Made by a program: the position numbers and the translations under genes. Positions 7,430 through 17,217 of a stretch of DNA of 64,000 bases are shown here, piece after piece. The number at the start of each line of letters is the position of its first letter. The first letter of the stretch is position 1. Location: NCBI RefSeq assembly GCF_005869225.1, contig NZ_SWFP01000002.1:124001-188000 (forward strand), read 5' to 3'. The notes beneath the pieces are model-generated. The model saw only the letters and a program-made list of their open reading frames with translations, was not told the DNA's origin and did no database searches. This DNA is from Dyadobacter bucti. GTDB lineage: Bacteria > Bacteroidota > Bacteroidia > Cytophagales > Spirosomataceae.

Positions 7430-9283
7430 TTATCCGGAATGCGCGCGCAACAGCTGCCGATAGCTGTTCAGCACGCCTGATTTGGAAATGAAGCCGATAA
7501 ATTCACCCGACACTTTTACGACCGGTAAGTTCCATGCTCCGGTTTCGTCGAACTTCTTTACCACGCTTACCACGCTGTCAAAATCACTGATGACCACGGA
7601 AGGTTTTTTCATGAGATTCTCCACCGTCAGAAATTCGTAGGCATCCGGATTAAAAAGTAAAGGGCGTACATCTTCCAGGGAGATAATGCCCACCAGTCTG
7701 AGGTTTTCGTCCACGACTGAAATCATATTTCTTTTGCCTGTACGCAAAGCATCGGCCAGCTCTTCGGATGATGCACCCACCTTGATCACCTGCACATCTT
7801 TATCAATAAGATCGAGGATATCGAGCAGCGAAAGCAGGTTGCGGTCGTGCTCCTTTGTGAAGATCTGCCCCTGGTCCGCGAGTTTCTGCAAGTCAGGAGA
7901 AATAGGAGAAAACCATTTTGCCATCAAAAAAGATGTGACGGAAACGATCATGAGCGGAACAAACAGATCGTAACCGGAGGTGGATTCTGCAATCAGGAAA
8001 ATGGCTGTCAGCGGCGCGTACAAAACCCCGCTCATTACCCCGGCCATACCGACAATCACCAGGTTATTGACCGGCACATCTGCTATGCCGAAACGAAGAC
8101 AAAGCAGCGCAAAAACATAGCCCAGCGTTCCGCCGGCAAAGAGAGAAGGAGCGAAATTCCCACCGTTGCCGCCGCTGAAAATCGTGATCGAAGCTGAGAA
8201 TGCTTTCAGCAGACATATCAGTGCAACAAACACCACCACTACCCACTCATGGTATCCTATAAAACGAAAAAAGCTGTTCTCGATCACCGGCAGGATCTCG
8301 CCGTTTGTCAGCGCTTTAATCGTGTCATACCCTTCTCCGAAAAGTGGCGGGTAAAGTACACATAAGACAGAGAGTATTGCCCCGCCGAGCATCGCCTTTC
8401 TGATCCTTGTGATCTTTAATCCATGAAAAAACTGATCGATATATTTGGCGATGAGCACAAAGTATCTGGCATACAAACCGCACAAAATACCCAGCACCAG
8501 GTAGTAAAGAATGTTGTGGTAATCGAACGGATTGCGTGTTTTAAACTGAAAAAGAACATCTTCCTGCAGGAGGATCTTGGATACAAGACTCCCACAGACG
8601 GCAGCGACTACGAGCGGAATGAAATCTGTAAACACTACGCCTGTAAGCAGTATTTCAAATGCAAACATCATCCCGGCTATGGGCGCATTGAAAGCAGAAG
8701 CAATGCCGGCAGTTGCCCCGGCAGCGAGCAGCAATGTGCGTTCGCGGTAGTCGAGCTTGTAGGTTTGCGCAAAGTTCGAGCCGATTGCAGCCCCGGTAAC
8801 AGCAATGGGACTTTCCAGACCGGCCGAGCCTCCTAAGCCCACCGTGATGGCACTTTGCACAATCTGGGAGTACATTTTTACCGAAGAAACAACACTCGAA
8901 TTTCGGGCGATTTCATACAGAATAACTGAAATGCCTTTTTTATCCTGGCCTTTGAAAAAGAACAGAACGACCAGCGTAGTGATCACGATCCCCAGAAAGG
9001 GAAACAGAATATAAAAGAAAACCTGCTCTTCGAAGTGTACTTTATATGTAATAATGTAGTGGATGTAATGTACCAGAGATTTGAGGACTACCCCGGCAAG
9101 ACCACAGGTGATACCCACCAAAACCCCGGAAAGAATCAAAAACTGAGTACGGCTGAGCACATTTTTCAGCCAGAACAGAACGATCTCGTAGCTTCTGGCC
9201 TTGCTGAGACTGAACCGGGTGAAATCCCGGCGAAACTTTAAAAAGTTGTATAATTTTTTAACCGTGCCTTTATTCACATGCAA
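7430..9283 (-). CDS. ClC-family chloride channel/antiporter with C-terminal CBS pair
   Basis: A 617-residue membrane protein. ClC signature segments are visible: GLGGSAGLESPIAVTGAAIG (about residues 148-167, selectivity-filter region), a long run of membrane helices, and SGGNGGNFAPSLFAGG (about 365-380, GxFxP motif). The tail carries two CBS motifs (DVQVIKVGASSEELADALRT with LVGIISLEDVRPLLF, then PSVVISDFDSVVSVVKKFDE with GEFIGFISKSGVLN), which in this family bind adenine nucleotides and gate transport. The gating glutamate of the canonical GREGP motif is in a different context here, as no such motif was seen. It stands alone after a terminator at its 5' side. Role: chloride transport, perhaps pH or osmotic adaptation. 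Confidence 0.92.
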   Translation of the reverse strand: MHVNKGTVKKLYNFLKFRRDFTRFSLSKARSYEIVLFWLKNVLSRTQFLILSGVLVGITCGLAGVVLKSLVHYIHYIITYKVHFEEQVFFYILFPFLGIVITTLVVLFFFKGQDKKGISVILYEIARNSSVVSSVKMYSQIVQSAITVGLGGSAGLESPIAVTGAAIGSNFAQTYKLDYRERTLLLAAGATAGIASAFNAPIAGMMFAFEILLTGVVFTDFIPLVVAAVCGSLVSKILLQEDVLFQFKTRNPFDYHNILYYLVLGILCGLYARYFVLIAKYIDQFFHGLKITRIRKAMLGGAILSVLCVLYPPLFGEGYDTIKALTNGEILPVIENSFFRFIGYHEWVVVVFVALICLLKAFSASITIFSGGNGGNFAPSLFAGGTLGYVFALLCLRFGIADVPVNNLVIVGMAGVMSGVLYAPLTAIFLIAESTSGYDLFVPLMIVSVTSFLMAKWFSPISPDLQKLADQGQIFTKEHDRNLLSLLDILDLIDKDVQVIKVGASSEELADALRTGKRNMISVVDENLRLVGIISLEDVRPLLFNPDAYEFLTVENLMKKPSVVISDFDSVVSVVKKFDETGAWNLPVVKVSGEFIGFISKSGVLNSYRQLLRAHSG

Positions 9284-9346
9284 TCGTTTTGGAGATCAGA
9301 ACCGGACGCCGAAATTACAGCAAATAGTATTCCATAACGGGAAGTC

Positions 9347-9378
9347 ATAAAAAAACCCGCCGTTTTTTACGGCGGGTT
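9347..9378 (-). terminator. intrinsic terminator of the glycine-rich lipoprotein gene
   Basis: Perfect 9-bp arms 9354-9362 and 9370-9378 (AACCCGCCG / CGGCGGGTT) with a 7-base loop, followed on the minus strand by an uninterrupted T-run at 9347-9355. It lies just after the stop of the minus-strand gene at 9385 and before the ClC start. Confidence 0.9.
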
Positions 9379-9384
9379 CCAAAA

Positions 9385-10149
9385 TCAGTTGGCCCTTGCA
9401 AGCTGGACTTCCAGCCTGATATCGACATTTCGGTCGCTGTTGTCATAGCGGGAACCGTAGCCGCCCGTTCCAATCCCCACTCCCATGCCGCTGCCCATTC
9501 CTATACCTCCGCCGAGGCCGATCCCTATCCTCGGACTGAAACCAGACTGAGACGATTGACCTTCTATTTTGATATTGATACCGAGCATTGAATTCTCTTT
9601 CGTATTAACACCCATCAGACTGAACGGAATCGCTATCTGCTCAGAAAGTTCTCCGTCCTTATCCATGGAAATATGTGATTTGATACTTCCGTCCGCGGCT
9701 ACGAGATTGATAAAACGCTGGCCTTGTTTGTCTTTCCACAATGCTTCTTTGTTGTAAGAATCCAGGAGAAGCCCCAGGCCCAGGCTGTTCGGGAGATCCG
9801 TTTCAATGCGTTTAAGTGCTTTTCTGTCCTCCTTCATGATCACTGGAAAAAGAAGCGAGTATCCCTCTTTTTTCTGACCTTCCGGGCTAAATGATATCTT
9901 CAGCCCACTTCCCAGAATTTTCTGGATGGTATTCGGATCTTTGGTTTTCAGCGTGATGTAAACGTAATGTTCATCATTGATAATCCCGTACCTCAATCTC
10001 GATTTCTGATCCTGTTGATCGGGCTTGATCTCTTCTACGTAAGAAAACGGTGCATTCCATTTTGATTCGTAGGGCATTGTTTTCGTCGAACTGCATGCAG
10101 CGAGGGTTGCTAACAGAAGTAAAGACCAACTGTTTCCTATATTTTTCAT
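9385..10149 (-). CDS. lipoprotein with glycine/methionine-rich stretch
   Basis: A 254-residue probable lipoprotein: MKNIGNSWSLLLLATLAACS has a lipobox ending LAAC at Cys19. The central part alternates predicted strands and charged loops (RLRYGIINDEHYVYITLKTK; LKISFSPEGQKKEGYSLLFP) and may be related to outer-membrane-associated beta-sandwich domains. Residues about 209-233 are almost entirely glycine with interspersed Ile, Met, Leu and Val (GIGLGGGIGMGSGMGVGIG), followed by a strand-forming tail. I do not recognise a named family. It is a single gene with its own terminator. Confidence 0.75.
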   Translation of the reverse strand: MKNIGNSWSLLLLATLAACSSTKTMPYESKWNAPFSYVEEIKPDQQDQKSRLRYGIINDEHYVYITLKTKDPNTIQKILGSGLKISFSPEGQKKEGYSLLFPVIMKEDRKALKRIETDLPNSLGLGLLLDSYNKEALWKDKQGQRFINLVAADGSIKSHISMDKDGELSEQIAIPFSLMGVNTKENSMLGINIKIEGQSSQSGFSPRIGIGLGGGIGMGSGMGVGIGTGGYGSRYDNSDRNVDIRLEVQLARAN

Positions 10150-10265
10150 TTTACTGATTTGAGCGATTATGATTACTTTTTTATAAACGAAATCCTGTAG
10201 TAATCATTACGACAAACGGGAATAAATAGTTGCAAACTAATCAGTCTGCCGGTGTCAGACCGTTT

Positions 10266-12191
10266 TCAGACGGCAAGCTTGTTCACCAGAAAATCGATTT
10301 TTGCATGCAGCTTTTCGGGCTCAAAAGGTTTGGACAAAGTATCGTTCATTCCGGAGCTCAGGGCCTGGTCCACTTCCTCCGGCAAAACAGTTGCAGAAAG
10401 CGACAGAATAGGCGTGACGATACCAAGTTTCTGGCGTGCGTAGCGGGCAGTCTCGAAGCCGTCCATTTCAGGCATGCGGGTGTCGAGGATGATGAGGTCA
10501 AAACTTCTTTCACGCAGCACATCAATGGCTTCCTTGCCATTGACCGTCATGATCGGTACCAGCTTCCAGGAAGTGAGATACTTTTTGAGAAGCAAGGCAT
10601 TGATGGGATTATCCTCGGCTACAAGGACCGTTTTTCCCGTAAAAGGAGGCAGGTCCTGAAATGCGATCGCAGGCTTTATTTCCCCGGTTTTTTCGTTCGC
10701 GTCTTTTAAGATCAGGGTAAAGAAAAATTCACTCCCATGGTTATACCTGCTGTTAACTTCAAGTTCCCCTCCCATGAGCCTGACGAGTTTTTGGGAAATT
10801 GTCAGGCCTAATCCGGTACCTCCGTACTGGTAAGAAGTATTTTCAGATGCCTGCCCATACTCGGAAAATATGTTCGCGATATGATCCTCAGACATCCCTA
10901 TTCCGGTATCTTCCACAATGAATTTGATCTTATGTATGGAATCCTCCGTGGAAATCTTCTCCATCCGCAACTTCACATTTCCTGAATCGGTGAATTTCAG
11001 GGCATTTCCCACCAGGTTCAGCAGGATCTGATTCAGCCGCATACCGTCGGCCATAACGCAGTCCGGGATCGAATCCGGTATGAAGAGTTTGAGATCAAGT
11101 TTTTTTTCATCAGCTTTAAACTTCATCAAATCTATGATACCCTTTCCCAGAACTCTGAGATCGGTAGACGTGGGGAGAATAGAGAATTTGCCCACGTCGA
11201 TTTTCGAGATATCCAGAATGTCGTTCAGGATGTTCAGTAGTGATCCCGACGACTGCCGCAGCATATTGAGCAGTTCCCGTTGGGGCTGGTCGAGATTGGT
11301 GGCTGCGAGCAGGTTGCCGATCCCGATAATACCGTTCAAAGGCGTCCTGATCTCGTGGCTCATATTGGCAAGAAAAGATTCCTTTACTTTTCTTGCTTTC
11401 TCGGCCAGGCTTTGTGCGTCAATCAATGCACGTTCGTGGGCCTTTCTTTTTTCCACATCATGCAGGTTCACGAAAAGCAGCCTGTTTTTATACATGATCC
11501 GCAGTTCCAGCCACACTGGCTGGCGTAACCTTCCATAAAACTGGTCCTCGACCACGATCGTCTCACCACCGAAGTAAGTCCTTTTTACCAACACTTCCCG
11601 CAGGCCGGAATTGTGCGGTTCTACCAGCAAGTCCAGGATACTGATCCCCAGCAAAGCCGAAACAGTTGTACCAAGTATTGTTTCGACCGAAGGGTTCACC
11701 GAAATGATATTACCCGTTTCCGGTTCGACCGTTGCTATGATATCCGGGGAATTGAGGACAATGGTCGCAAAGTTTTCGAGCTGCTTGTTTTTATCCCTGA
11801 TCTCTTTCTGGCTGCGGGCAAGGCGTATGAGTGAATCCACTTTGGCATTGGTAATATAAGGGTCAAGGGGTTTGTAGAGATAATCAATAGCCCCGGTTTT
11901 CAGGCCCCGCACAGCATAGGAAGTCTCTTTGGAAATAGCGGTCACGAAGACGATCAGGATTTCCTTCGTTTTGGGGTTGGACAGTAATGTTTCAGCGAAT
12001 TCAAATCCATCCATTCCCGGCATCTGGACATCCACCAATGCTACGGCAATGTCGTTTTCCCATACCATTCTCAATGCTTCGTTGGTGGAGGTAGTCGTGA
12101 ATATCTCAATGTCATCCCTGTTCAGAATTGCTTTCAGGGAAAGCAGGTTTTCTTCCCGGTCGTCCAGCAGCAGAATTTTTGTATTTGTCAT
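10266..12191 (-). CDS. hybrid histidine kinase, REC-PAS-HisKA-HATPase-REC
   Basis: A 641-residue cytoplasmic kinase with no membrane helix. Order of domains: an N-terminal receiver (about 4-120; KILLLDDREEN, VALVDVQMPGMDGFEF, YLYKPLD), a PAS domain (about 140-255), the phospho-acceptor helix (FLANMSHEIRTPLNGIIGIG, about 275-295), the ATPase (VEDTGIGMSEDHIANIF and GGTGLGLTISQKLVRLMGG), and a second receiver at the end (VLVAEDNPINALLLKKYL, LIILDTRMPEMDGFETAR, LSKPFEPEK). It is the last gene of the four-gene signalling operon, 12 bp after cheB. Output is likely phosphotransfer to other proteins because no DNA-binding domain is present. Confidence 0.93.
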   Translation of the reverse strand: MTNTKILLLDDREENLLSLKAILNRDDIEIFTTTSTNEALRMVWENDIAVALVDVQMPGMDGFEFAETLLSNPKTKEILIVFVTAISKETSYAVRGLKTGAIDYLYKPLDPYITNAKVDSLIRLARSQKEIRDKNKQLENFATIVLNSPDIIATVEPETGNIISVNPSVETILGTTVSALLGISILDLLVEPHNSGLREVLVKRTYFGGETIVVEDQFYGRLRQPVWLELRIMYKNRLLFVNLHDVEKRKAHERALIDAQSLAEKARKVKESFLANMSHEIRTPLNGIIGIGNLLAATNLDQPQRELLNMLRQSSGSLLNILNDILDISKIDVGKFSILPTSTDLRVLGKGIIDLMKFKADEKKLDLKLFIPDSIPDCVMADGMRLNQILLNLVGNALKFTDSGNVKLRMEKISTEDSIHKIKFIVEDTGIGMSEDHIANIFSEYGQASENTSYQYGGTGLGLTISQKLVRLMGGELEVNSRYNHGSEFFFTLILKDANEKTGEIKPAIAFQDLPPFTGKTVLVAEDNPINALLLKKYLTSWKLVPIMTVNGKEAIDVLRERSFDLIILDTRMPEMDGFETARYARQKLGIVTPILSLSATVLPEEVDQALSSGMNDTLSKPFEPEKLHAKIDFLVNKLAV

Positions 12192-12203
12192 GGGTTATTA
12201 CAG

Positions 12204-12788
12204 CTAATAGAAAAGTATATCGTTAATCTCTTTCAAATAGTTTTTTTTACGGAGTACCTGGTGCCGGTCACATATCGCCAACGCTTCGTCGGGCATTCGC
12301 CTGGACTCGGCAAAAGCCGGATCCTGGACATAGGTCGGGAACCCTTTCTCTTCGAGCAACTTCATCCCGGAAGCACCGTCGGCGCTGGACCCCGAAAACA
12401 GCATGGCAGCCTTTACGGGAATCCCGGAAACCGCTGCCGAGATAAAAGTTGCGTCTATCGAAGGCCGGGAAAAGAAATCTTTACCCGAGCAGTCGTAGTA
12501 GAAATGCCGGTCCGGCCCGATGAGCAAATGATAATCCGGAAAAGCGAAATAAATGTGATTGGTTTCGATAGGTTCCAGATGGTAAGGTTCTTTCATCGGT
12601 ACCTGCGTTTTTGATTTAAACAAATCGGGCAGCGACGCCGAGCTCTTCTTCCCCCTGTGAAGGACGAATATCATGGAAAAAGACAAAGGGCCGGTCAGCA
12701 TTTTCAAAATATCCTCAAAGATGGTAAAACTCCCCGAAGACCCGCCGATCAAAACCAGCCTGAGCGATGCATCGCTGGCGCTTTTCAT
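12204..12788 (-). CDS. cheB: CheB-type methylesterase domain protein
   Basis: A 194-residue stand-alone CheB catalytic domain without a receiver. The three expected active-site positions are visible: Ser in LIGGSSGSFTIF, His in MIFVLHRGKKSS, and Asp in SGSSADGASGMKLLEEKG. It removes methyl groups from glutamates of sensory proteins in chemotaxis-type systems. The start overlaps the cheR stop by four bases. No methyl-accepting receptor, cheA or cheW lies nearby, so the substrate is probably one of the flanking kinases or an unlinked receptor (inference). The symbol is used for family, not for proven chemotaxis function. Confidence 0.88.
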   Translation of the reverse strand: MKSASDASLRLVLIGGSSGSFTIFEDILKMLTGPLSFSMIFVLHRGKKSSASLPDLFKSKTQVPMKEPYHLEPIETNHIYFAFPDYHLLIGPDRHFYYDCSGKDFFSRPSIDATFISAAVSGIPVKAAMLFSGSSADGASGMKLLEEKGFPTYVQDPAFAESRRMPDEALAICDRHQVLRKKNYLKEINDILFY

Positions 12789-13600
12789 TTGATTTTCTGA
12801 TAAATGTTCAGTTTCTTATCAATAATCCTGAAATTTTCCTCCACCCCGGAGTATCGAAGGGTTTCGCGCTTACCGAGACACAGGAACCCGAATATGCTCA
12901 GACTGTTATATAGCAGCCTGAAAACCCTCTGACGCTGCTCTACCGTGAAATATATCATCACGTTCCGGCAGCTGACAAGCTGAAACTCATTGAACACACC
13001 ATCGCCCGTAAGGTCATGCAATGAAAAAACGATGTTCTTCCGCAATTCGGGAGAAATGAAAGCTTTGTCATACGCTACATGATAATAATCCGAAAACGAG
13101 TATCTACCCGCTGCCAGCAGATAATTTTCCGAAAAGGTCTTGACATTGGACAAAGTGAAAACACCCTCGCGCGCTGCCGAAAGCACCTTATTGTTCAGAT
13201 CGGTGGCATAGATCAGCGACTTGTCCGAAAACCCTGCCTCCCGCAGTAACACAGCCATTGAAAACGCCTCCTCGCCCGAAGCACAGCCTGCCACCCAAAC
13301 CCTGATTGCCGGATAGGATTCGAGATAAGAAAACACTTCCGACCTCAATGCAATGAAAAAGTCCGGATCACGGAACATTTCGGAATAATTGACTGTAAGT
13401 TCCTGGATCAGATCGTATACTTCCTTGCCCCCCTGCTCTATATGGAACAATAATCCGCTCAGGTCCAATGATTTGTTAGTCAGGTAACGGCTGGCTCTTC
13501 TCAGCAGGGACGGACGTGCATAACCTGAAAAATCGAATCCCGATGTTTCCCGGATACGAACGATCAGCAATTCCAGATCTGAATATTCGATTGTAATCAT
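12785..13600 (-). CDS. cheR: CheR-type protein-glutamate methyltransferase
   Basis: A 271-residue SAM-dependent methyltransferase. The N-terminal helical domain (TSGFDFSGYARPSLLRRASR) is followed by the SAM-binding motif WVAGCASGEEAFSMAVLLRE (about residues 102-121), the NNKVLSAAREG segment, and SCRNVMIYFTVEQRQRVF (about 208-225), all CheR hallmarks. It would methylate receptor-type glutamates, opposed by the overlapping CheB gene product. It begins 4 bp after the stop of the large kinase gene at 13605, so all four genes should be co-transcribed. Confidence 0.9.
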   Translation of the reverse strand: MITIEYSDLELLIVRIRETSGFDFSGYARPSLLRRASRYLTNKSLDLSGLLFHIEQGGKEVYDLIQELTVNYSEMFRDPDFFIALRSEVFSYLESYPAIRVWVAGCASGEEAFSMAVLLREAGFSDKSLIYATDLNNKVLSAAREGVFTLSNVKTFSENYLLAAGRYSFSDYYHVAYDKAFISPELRKNIVFSLHDLTGDGVFNEFQLVSCRNVMIYFTVEQRQRVFRLLYNSLSIFGFLCLGKRETLRYSGVEENFRIIDKKLNIYQKIK

Positions 13601-13604
13601 GAGT

Positions 13605-16600
13605 CTACGCTTGTAACCAAACTTTAATCAGGGAAAGCAGCTTGTCCACATCCACAGGTTTTGATATATAATCATTCGCGCCCGCTGCCAGGCACTGTTC
13701 CCTGTCGCCCTGCATCGCCTTCGCAGTGACCGCGATGATAGGCAGGTTGGCCCATTTGCTGTTTTGCCTGATGATTTTTGTCGCTTCTATCCCGTCCATT
13801 TCAGGCATCATCACATCCATAAGCACCAGTTCGATACCGGGAACTTCCGCCAGTTTTTCTATGGCTTCTCTACCATTTGTAGCAATCTCAATCGTAAAAC
13901 CAGCTTCTTCCAGCACTGCGCTGAGTGCAAATATGTTCCGCATGTCATCGTCAGCTACCAGTATTTTTTTACCGATAAAAGCCTTGTCTGCGTTGACGAT
14001 AGCATTACTGAAAGATTCCTTCACCGGCTCAGGTTGGACAGATTTGGGCTGGATCTTTCTTAAAAACAATTTCACTTCGTCCAGCAACCGTTCATTGGAC
14101 TTGCGGGTTTTCATGACAATCGGATGTGCATATTTCATTACCCGGCTCAGGTCCGCCTGGCTCAGGTCCTCGGCTGTGTTGACCACTACCGGTATCGATT
14201 TCCAGCCGGGATTTTCCTTGATCTGATCAAGAAGATCCAGCCCGTTCATGTCTGCCAGCCTGATATCCAGGATGATACCATGCACCAGTTCATGAGTGAG
14301 AATTGAAAGTGCCTCCTCTGCCGAGTAGGCGTACAGGACAAAAATGTTGTTCGAGGCTAAAAAATCGCCGAGATATTTACTCTGATAAGTATCGTCTTCC
14401 ACAAGCAGTATCCGCTGCTTGTCAAGGTCTTTGCCTTCCAGTTTTAGCAGGCTGAAAATATGCTCTGCCGATTTCTTATCCACTGGTTTTTGCATAAAGC
14501 CGATAGCCCCGTTTTTCAAATGATCGGCATCGAAATGATCTCCGGCGGACACAGTATGGACCGGGATCAATCTTGTTGTCGGGTCTGATTTAAGTTTTTT
14601 TAGAACCTCTTCACCAGACATGTCCGGCAGATGCATATCCAGGATAATGGCGGTCGGATTGAATGTGGCGGCCAGTTCCAAGGCTGTCCTGCCATCTTCC
14701 GCGATCATTACTTCGAATCCGCTGCTCTTCGCTTTGGTAAGCATATCGGCAGCAAAAATCGGATCATCCTCAATCAGCAGCAATCTCTCTTCTCTTGTAG
14801 GAAGAACGACGCCTTTTTCACTCGCAGGTTCTTTTCGCAAATTGGCAGTCTCAACTTGAGAGGTAACTTCGGTTACGGCAGTCTCCTGGTCCCGAACGGG
14901 TATTTTCAGTGTGAACACTGATCCCACTCCGGCCTCACTTTTTAAAGAAATACTTCCTCCGAACAACTGGGCCAGTTCGCGGCTGATCGATAGCCCCAAT
15001 CCTGTGCCGCCGAATTTCCGGCTTGTGGAGCCGTCCGCCTGCTGGAATGCTTCAAAAATGGCCTGCTGCTTTTCTAATGGAATCCCAATACCCGTATCCG
15101 AAACTTCGAAATGCAGCATTCCGGACTCCTGGCTCATGGTCAGTGAAACCGTACCGTGCGCAGAAGTGAATTTGATGGCGTTCGACAGGAGATTGCGCAG
15201 TATCTGCAGAAGTCGGGTGTGGTCTATATATAGGGATTCGGGGCAAGAAGAGGCTTTTTCTATCTTTAAATTCAGCGACTTGTTCTCTGCTACCTTCTGG
15301 AAAGTATTGCGTATTTCGGATAAGATCAGCTCCGTTTTGACATTCTCATGCATCAGCTCCACTTTTCCTGCCTCCACCTTTGCCAGATCAAGGATATCAT
15401 TGATCAGCGTCAGCAAGTCATTTCCTGAGTTGTAAATAACCGATGCATATTTCGCCTCTTCCTCATTCAGTCTTGCCCCCTTGTTTTCACCGAGTATCCG
15501 GGACAAAATCAGGATGCTGTTGAGCGGTGTGCGTAGTTCATGGCTCATATTGGCCAGAAACTCACTTTTGAATTTCCCGCTTCTTTCAAGTTCGTCGGCT
15601 TTCAGCTGAACCTGGTCTCTGGCTTCTTCAATCGTATTTTTCTGTTCTTCAAGCAAAACTGCCTTCTCTTCCAGCTCGGTATTGATCTGTTTGAGCTCCT
15701 CCTGCTGCACCCGAAGTTCTTCCTCGGAAACCTGAAGCAATGATGTCTGGCGTGTAAGTTCTTCATTGGTTACCCGCAACTCCTCCTGCTGGGTTTCCAG
15801 TTCTTCGGCCTGGAGCTGGGTTTTTTCCAGGAGCTCATTCGTTACCTGCCGCGCGTGCGCAGCAGCAATCGCCACCGCAACGTTATCCGAAACCATCTCC
15901 AGAAGCTTCACGATCCTTGATCCCGGCTCCCTTAAAAAGCCGATCTCGATAACCGCAACCACCGAACCCTCAAAAGCGATCGACTTCAAAAAAACAACCC
16001 CGCCCGGGTTGCTTCCGGTGGCTGTTTTAATCCTGAAATAATTTTCAGAAACTTCGAGTCTTTTAAAACTGGTATTATCCTTAGCCATCTGCCCTAATAA
16101 CCCCTCGCCCATCATGATGTTCCTTGGCACCGATTGTGCGTCAGGGATCCCGTACGAAACCGCCAGTTCAAGACTGCCATGATCTCTGCTTGTCAAATAC
16201 ATCGCTGCCACCAGGGAATCCGTCACTTCCACCAGACGGTGCAGAAACCGTTTTGCCAGCTCCAACTGCGTCGGCTCTCCTCTGATAGCGACCGAAACTT
16301 CCACTGCGGCATTAAGGATCCAATTCTTTTCATGGTCTTCCAGAGAAAGTTCTTCCAGCCGCTTGTTAGCATTAAGCGTCTCTTTTTCAGATGCTTTCTG
16401 GGCGAGATATGTTCTCCGGATAAAGTAGTACAACAAAAATATCACCAGAAAAAAGGTCGATGTACCTCCAAGAATAAACTGCTTGGCACGTGTAGCGCTC
16501 GTCAAAGCATCCCTTTCCCTTTCCGCCAGGAGTGCCTCCTCAACATTTTCTATTTTTTTGAAATTCAATTCAACCTGCGACGACAAACTCCTGCCCTTCA

Positions 16601-17030
16601 TCAGCAGCAAACGTATGCTGTCGAGTGAATAATTCTTTGTCTTAGCCAACTCATACTGCTGCTCCATAATGTCAAGACGAGCGTGAATCACAGAGGCGAG
16701 GGTGTCAACACGTTTAGCTTGCTCCGCATTGTCCGAGACAAGTTTCCGCATTGCTTCCAGCTGGATTGGCAGGCTTTCAGAAGCCTCGCGATAAGCCTTT
16801 TCATAAAAAGAATTGTTGGCCAGAATGAATCCGCGGACGTTGGCCTCAGATTTCAGAAGGACACCCCGCACAGCCGACGATGTGCTGATCACTTCCCGGG
16901 TATGGTCAACCCATTCAGCATTTTGCTGCTGTAACTTGATTGCGTTGTAAGAAGAAAGCCCAACTACGAAAACTAAAACAATTGAAAACGCAATTCCGAC
17001 CAGAACCTGATGCTGAAACGATAGACGCAT
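13605..17030 (-). CDS. membrane hybrid histidine kinase, CHASE3-GAF-HisKA-HATPase-3xREC
   Basis: A 1141-residue sensor kinase and the first gene of the operon. An N-terminal helix (about 8-30), a helical periplasmic CHASE3-like sensor and a second helix (about 184-204, FILGGTSTFFLVIFLLYYFI) form the input part. A GAF-like domain (about 240-390) and a long Gln/Glu-rich coiled coil (about 400-485) follow. The catalytic core has FLANMSHELRTPLNSILILS and GGTGLGLSISRELAQLFGGS. Three receivers end the protein, each with a phospho-acceptor Asp: IILDMHLPDMSG, IILDIRLADMNG and VLMDVMMPEMDG. The middle receiver has an altered conserved-lysine motif (MKTRKS instead of KP). The coiled coil may carry methylatable glutamates. 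Confidence 0.94.
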   Translation of the reverse strand: MRLSFQHQVLVGIAFSIVLVFVVGLSSYNAIKLQQQNAEWVDHTREVISTSSAVRGVLLKSEANVRGFILANNSFYEKAYREASESLPIQLEAMRKLVSDNAEQAKRVDTLASVIHARLDIMEQQYELAKTKNYSLDSIRLLLMKGRSLSSQVELNFKKIENVEEALLAERERDALTSATRAKQFILGGTSTFFLVIFLLYYFIRRTYLAQKASEKETLNANKRLEELSLEDHEKNWILNAAVEVSVAIRGEPTQLELAKRFLHRLVEVTDSLVAAMYLTSRDHGSLELAVSYGIPDAQSVPRNIMMGEGLLGQMAKDNTSFKRLEVSENYFRIKTATGSNPGGVVFLKSIAFEGSVVAVIEIGFLREPGSRIVKLLEMVSDNVAVAIAAAHARQVTNELLEKTQLQAEELETQQEELRVTNEELTRQTSLLQVSEEELRVQQEELKQINTELEEKAVLLEEQKNTIEEARDQVQLKADELERSGKFKSEFLANMSHELRTPLNSILILSRILGENKGARLNEEEAKYASVIYNSGNDLLTLINDILDLAKVEAGKVELMHENVKTELILSEIRNTFQKVAENKSLNLKIEKASSCPESLYIDHTRLLQILRNLLSNAIKFTSAHGTVSLTMSQESGMLHFEVSDTGIGIPLEKQQAIFEAFQQADGSTSRKFGGTGLGLSISRELAQLFGGSISLKSEAGVGSVFTLKIPVRDQETAVTEVTSQVETANLRKEPASEKGVVLPTREERLLLIEDDPIFAADMLTKAKSSGFEVMIAEDGRTALELAATFNPTAIILDMHLPDMSGEEVLKKLKSDPTTRLIPVHTVSAGDHFDADHLKNGAIGFMQKPVDKKSAEHIFSLLKLEGKDLDKQRILLVEDDTYQSKYLGDFLASNNIFVLYAYSAEEALSILTHELVHGIILDIRLADMNGLDLLDQIKENPGWKSIPVVVNTAEDLSQADLSRVMKYAHPIVMKTRKSNERLLDEVKLFLRKIQPKSVQPEPVKESFSNAIVNADKAFIGKKILVADDDMRNIFALSAVLEEAGFTIEIATNGREAIEKLAEVPGIELVLMDVMMPEMDGIEATKIIRQNSKWANLPIIAVTAKAMQGDREQCLAAGANDYISKPVDVDKLLSLIKVWLQA

Positions 17031-17217
17031 AAATTTGACAGTGACAATAAAAAATCTTGCAGTCAGTAAATTTTTTGTGAATATCTGGAAAAAAAAATCA
17101 ATTCAGGTCAAAAAACAGCATACTAGCGAAGTATTTTGTCATTTTTTTTCGTAGACTAAAAGAAATTATTTCTACAAACGAAGATATTAGGCTTTTTCTT
17201 CGATTTTTTGAATCAAA

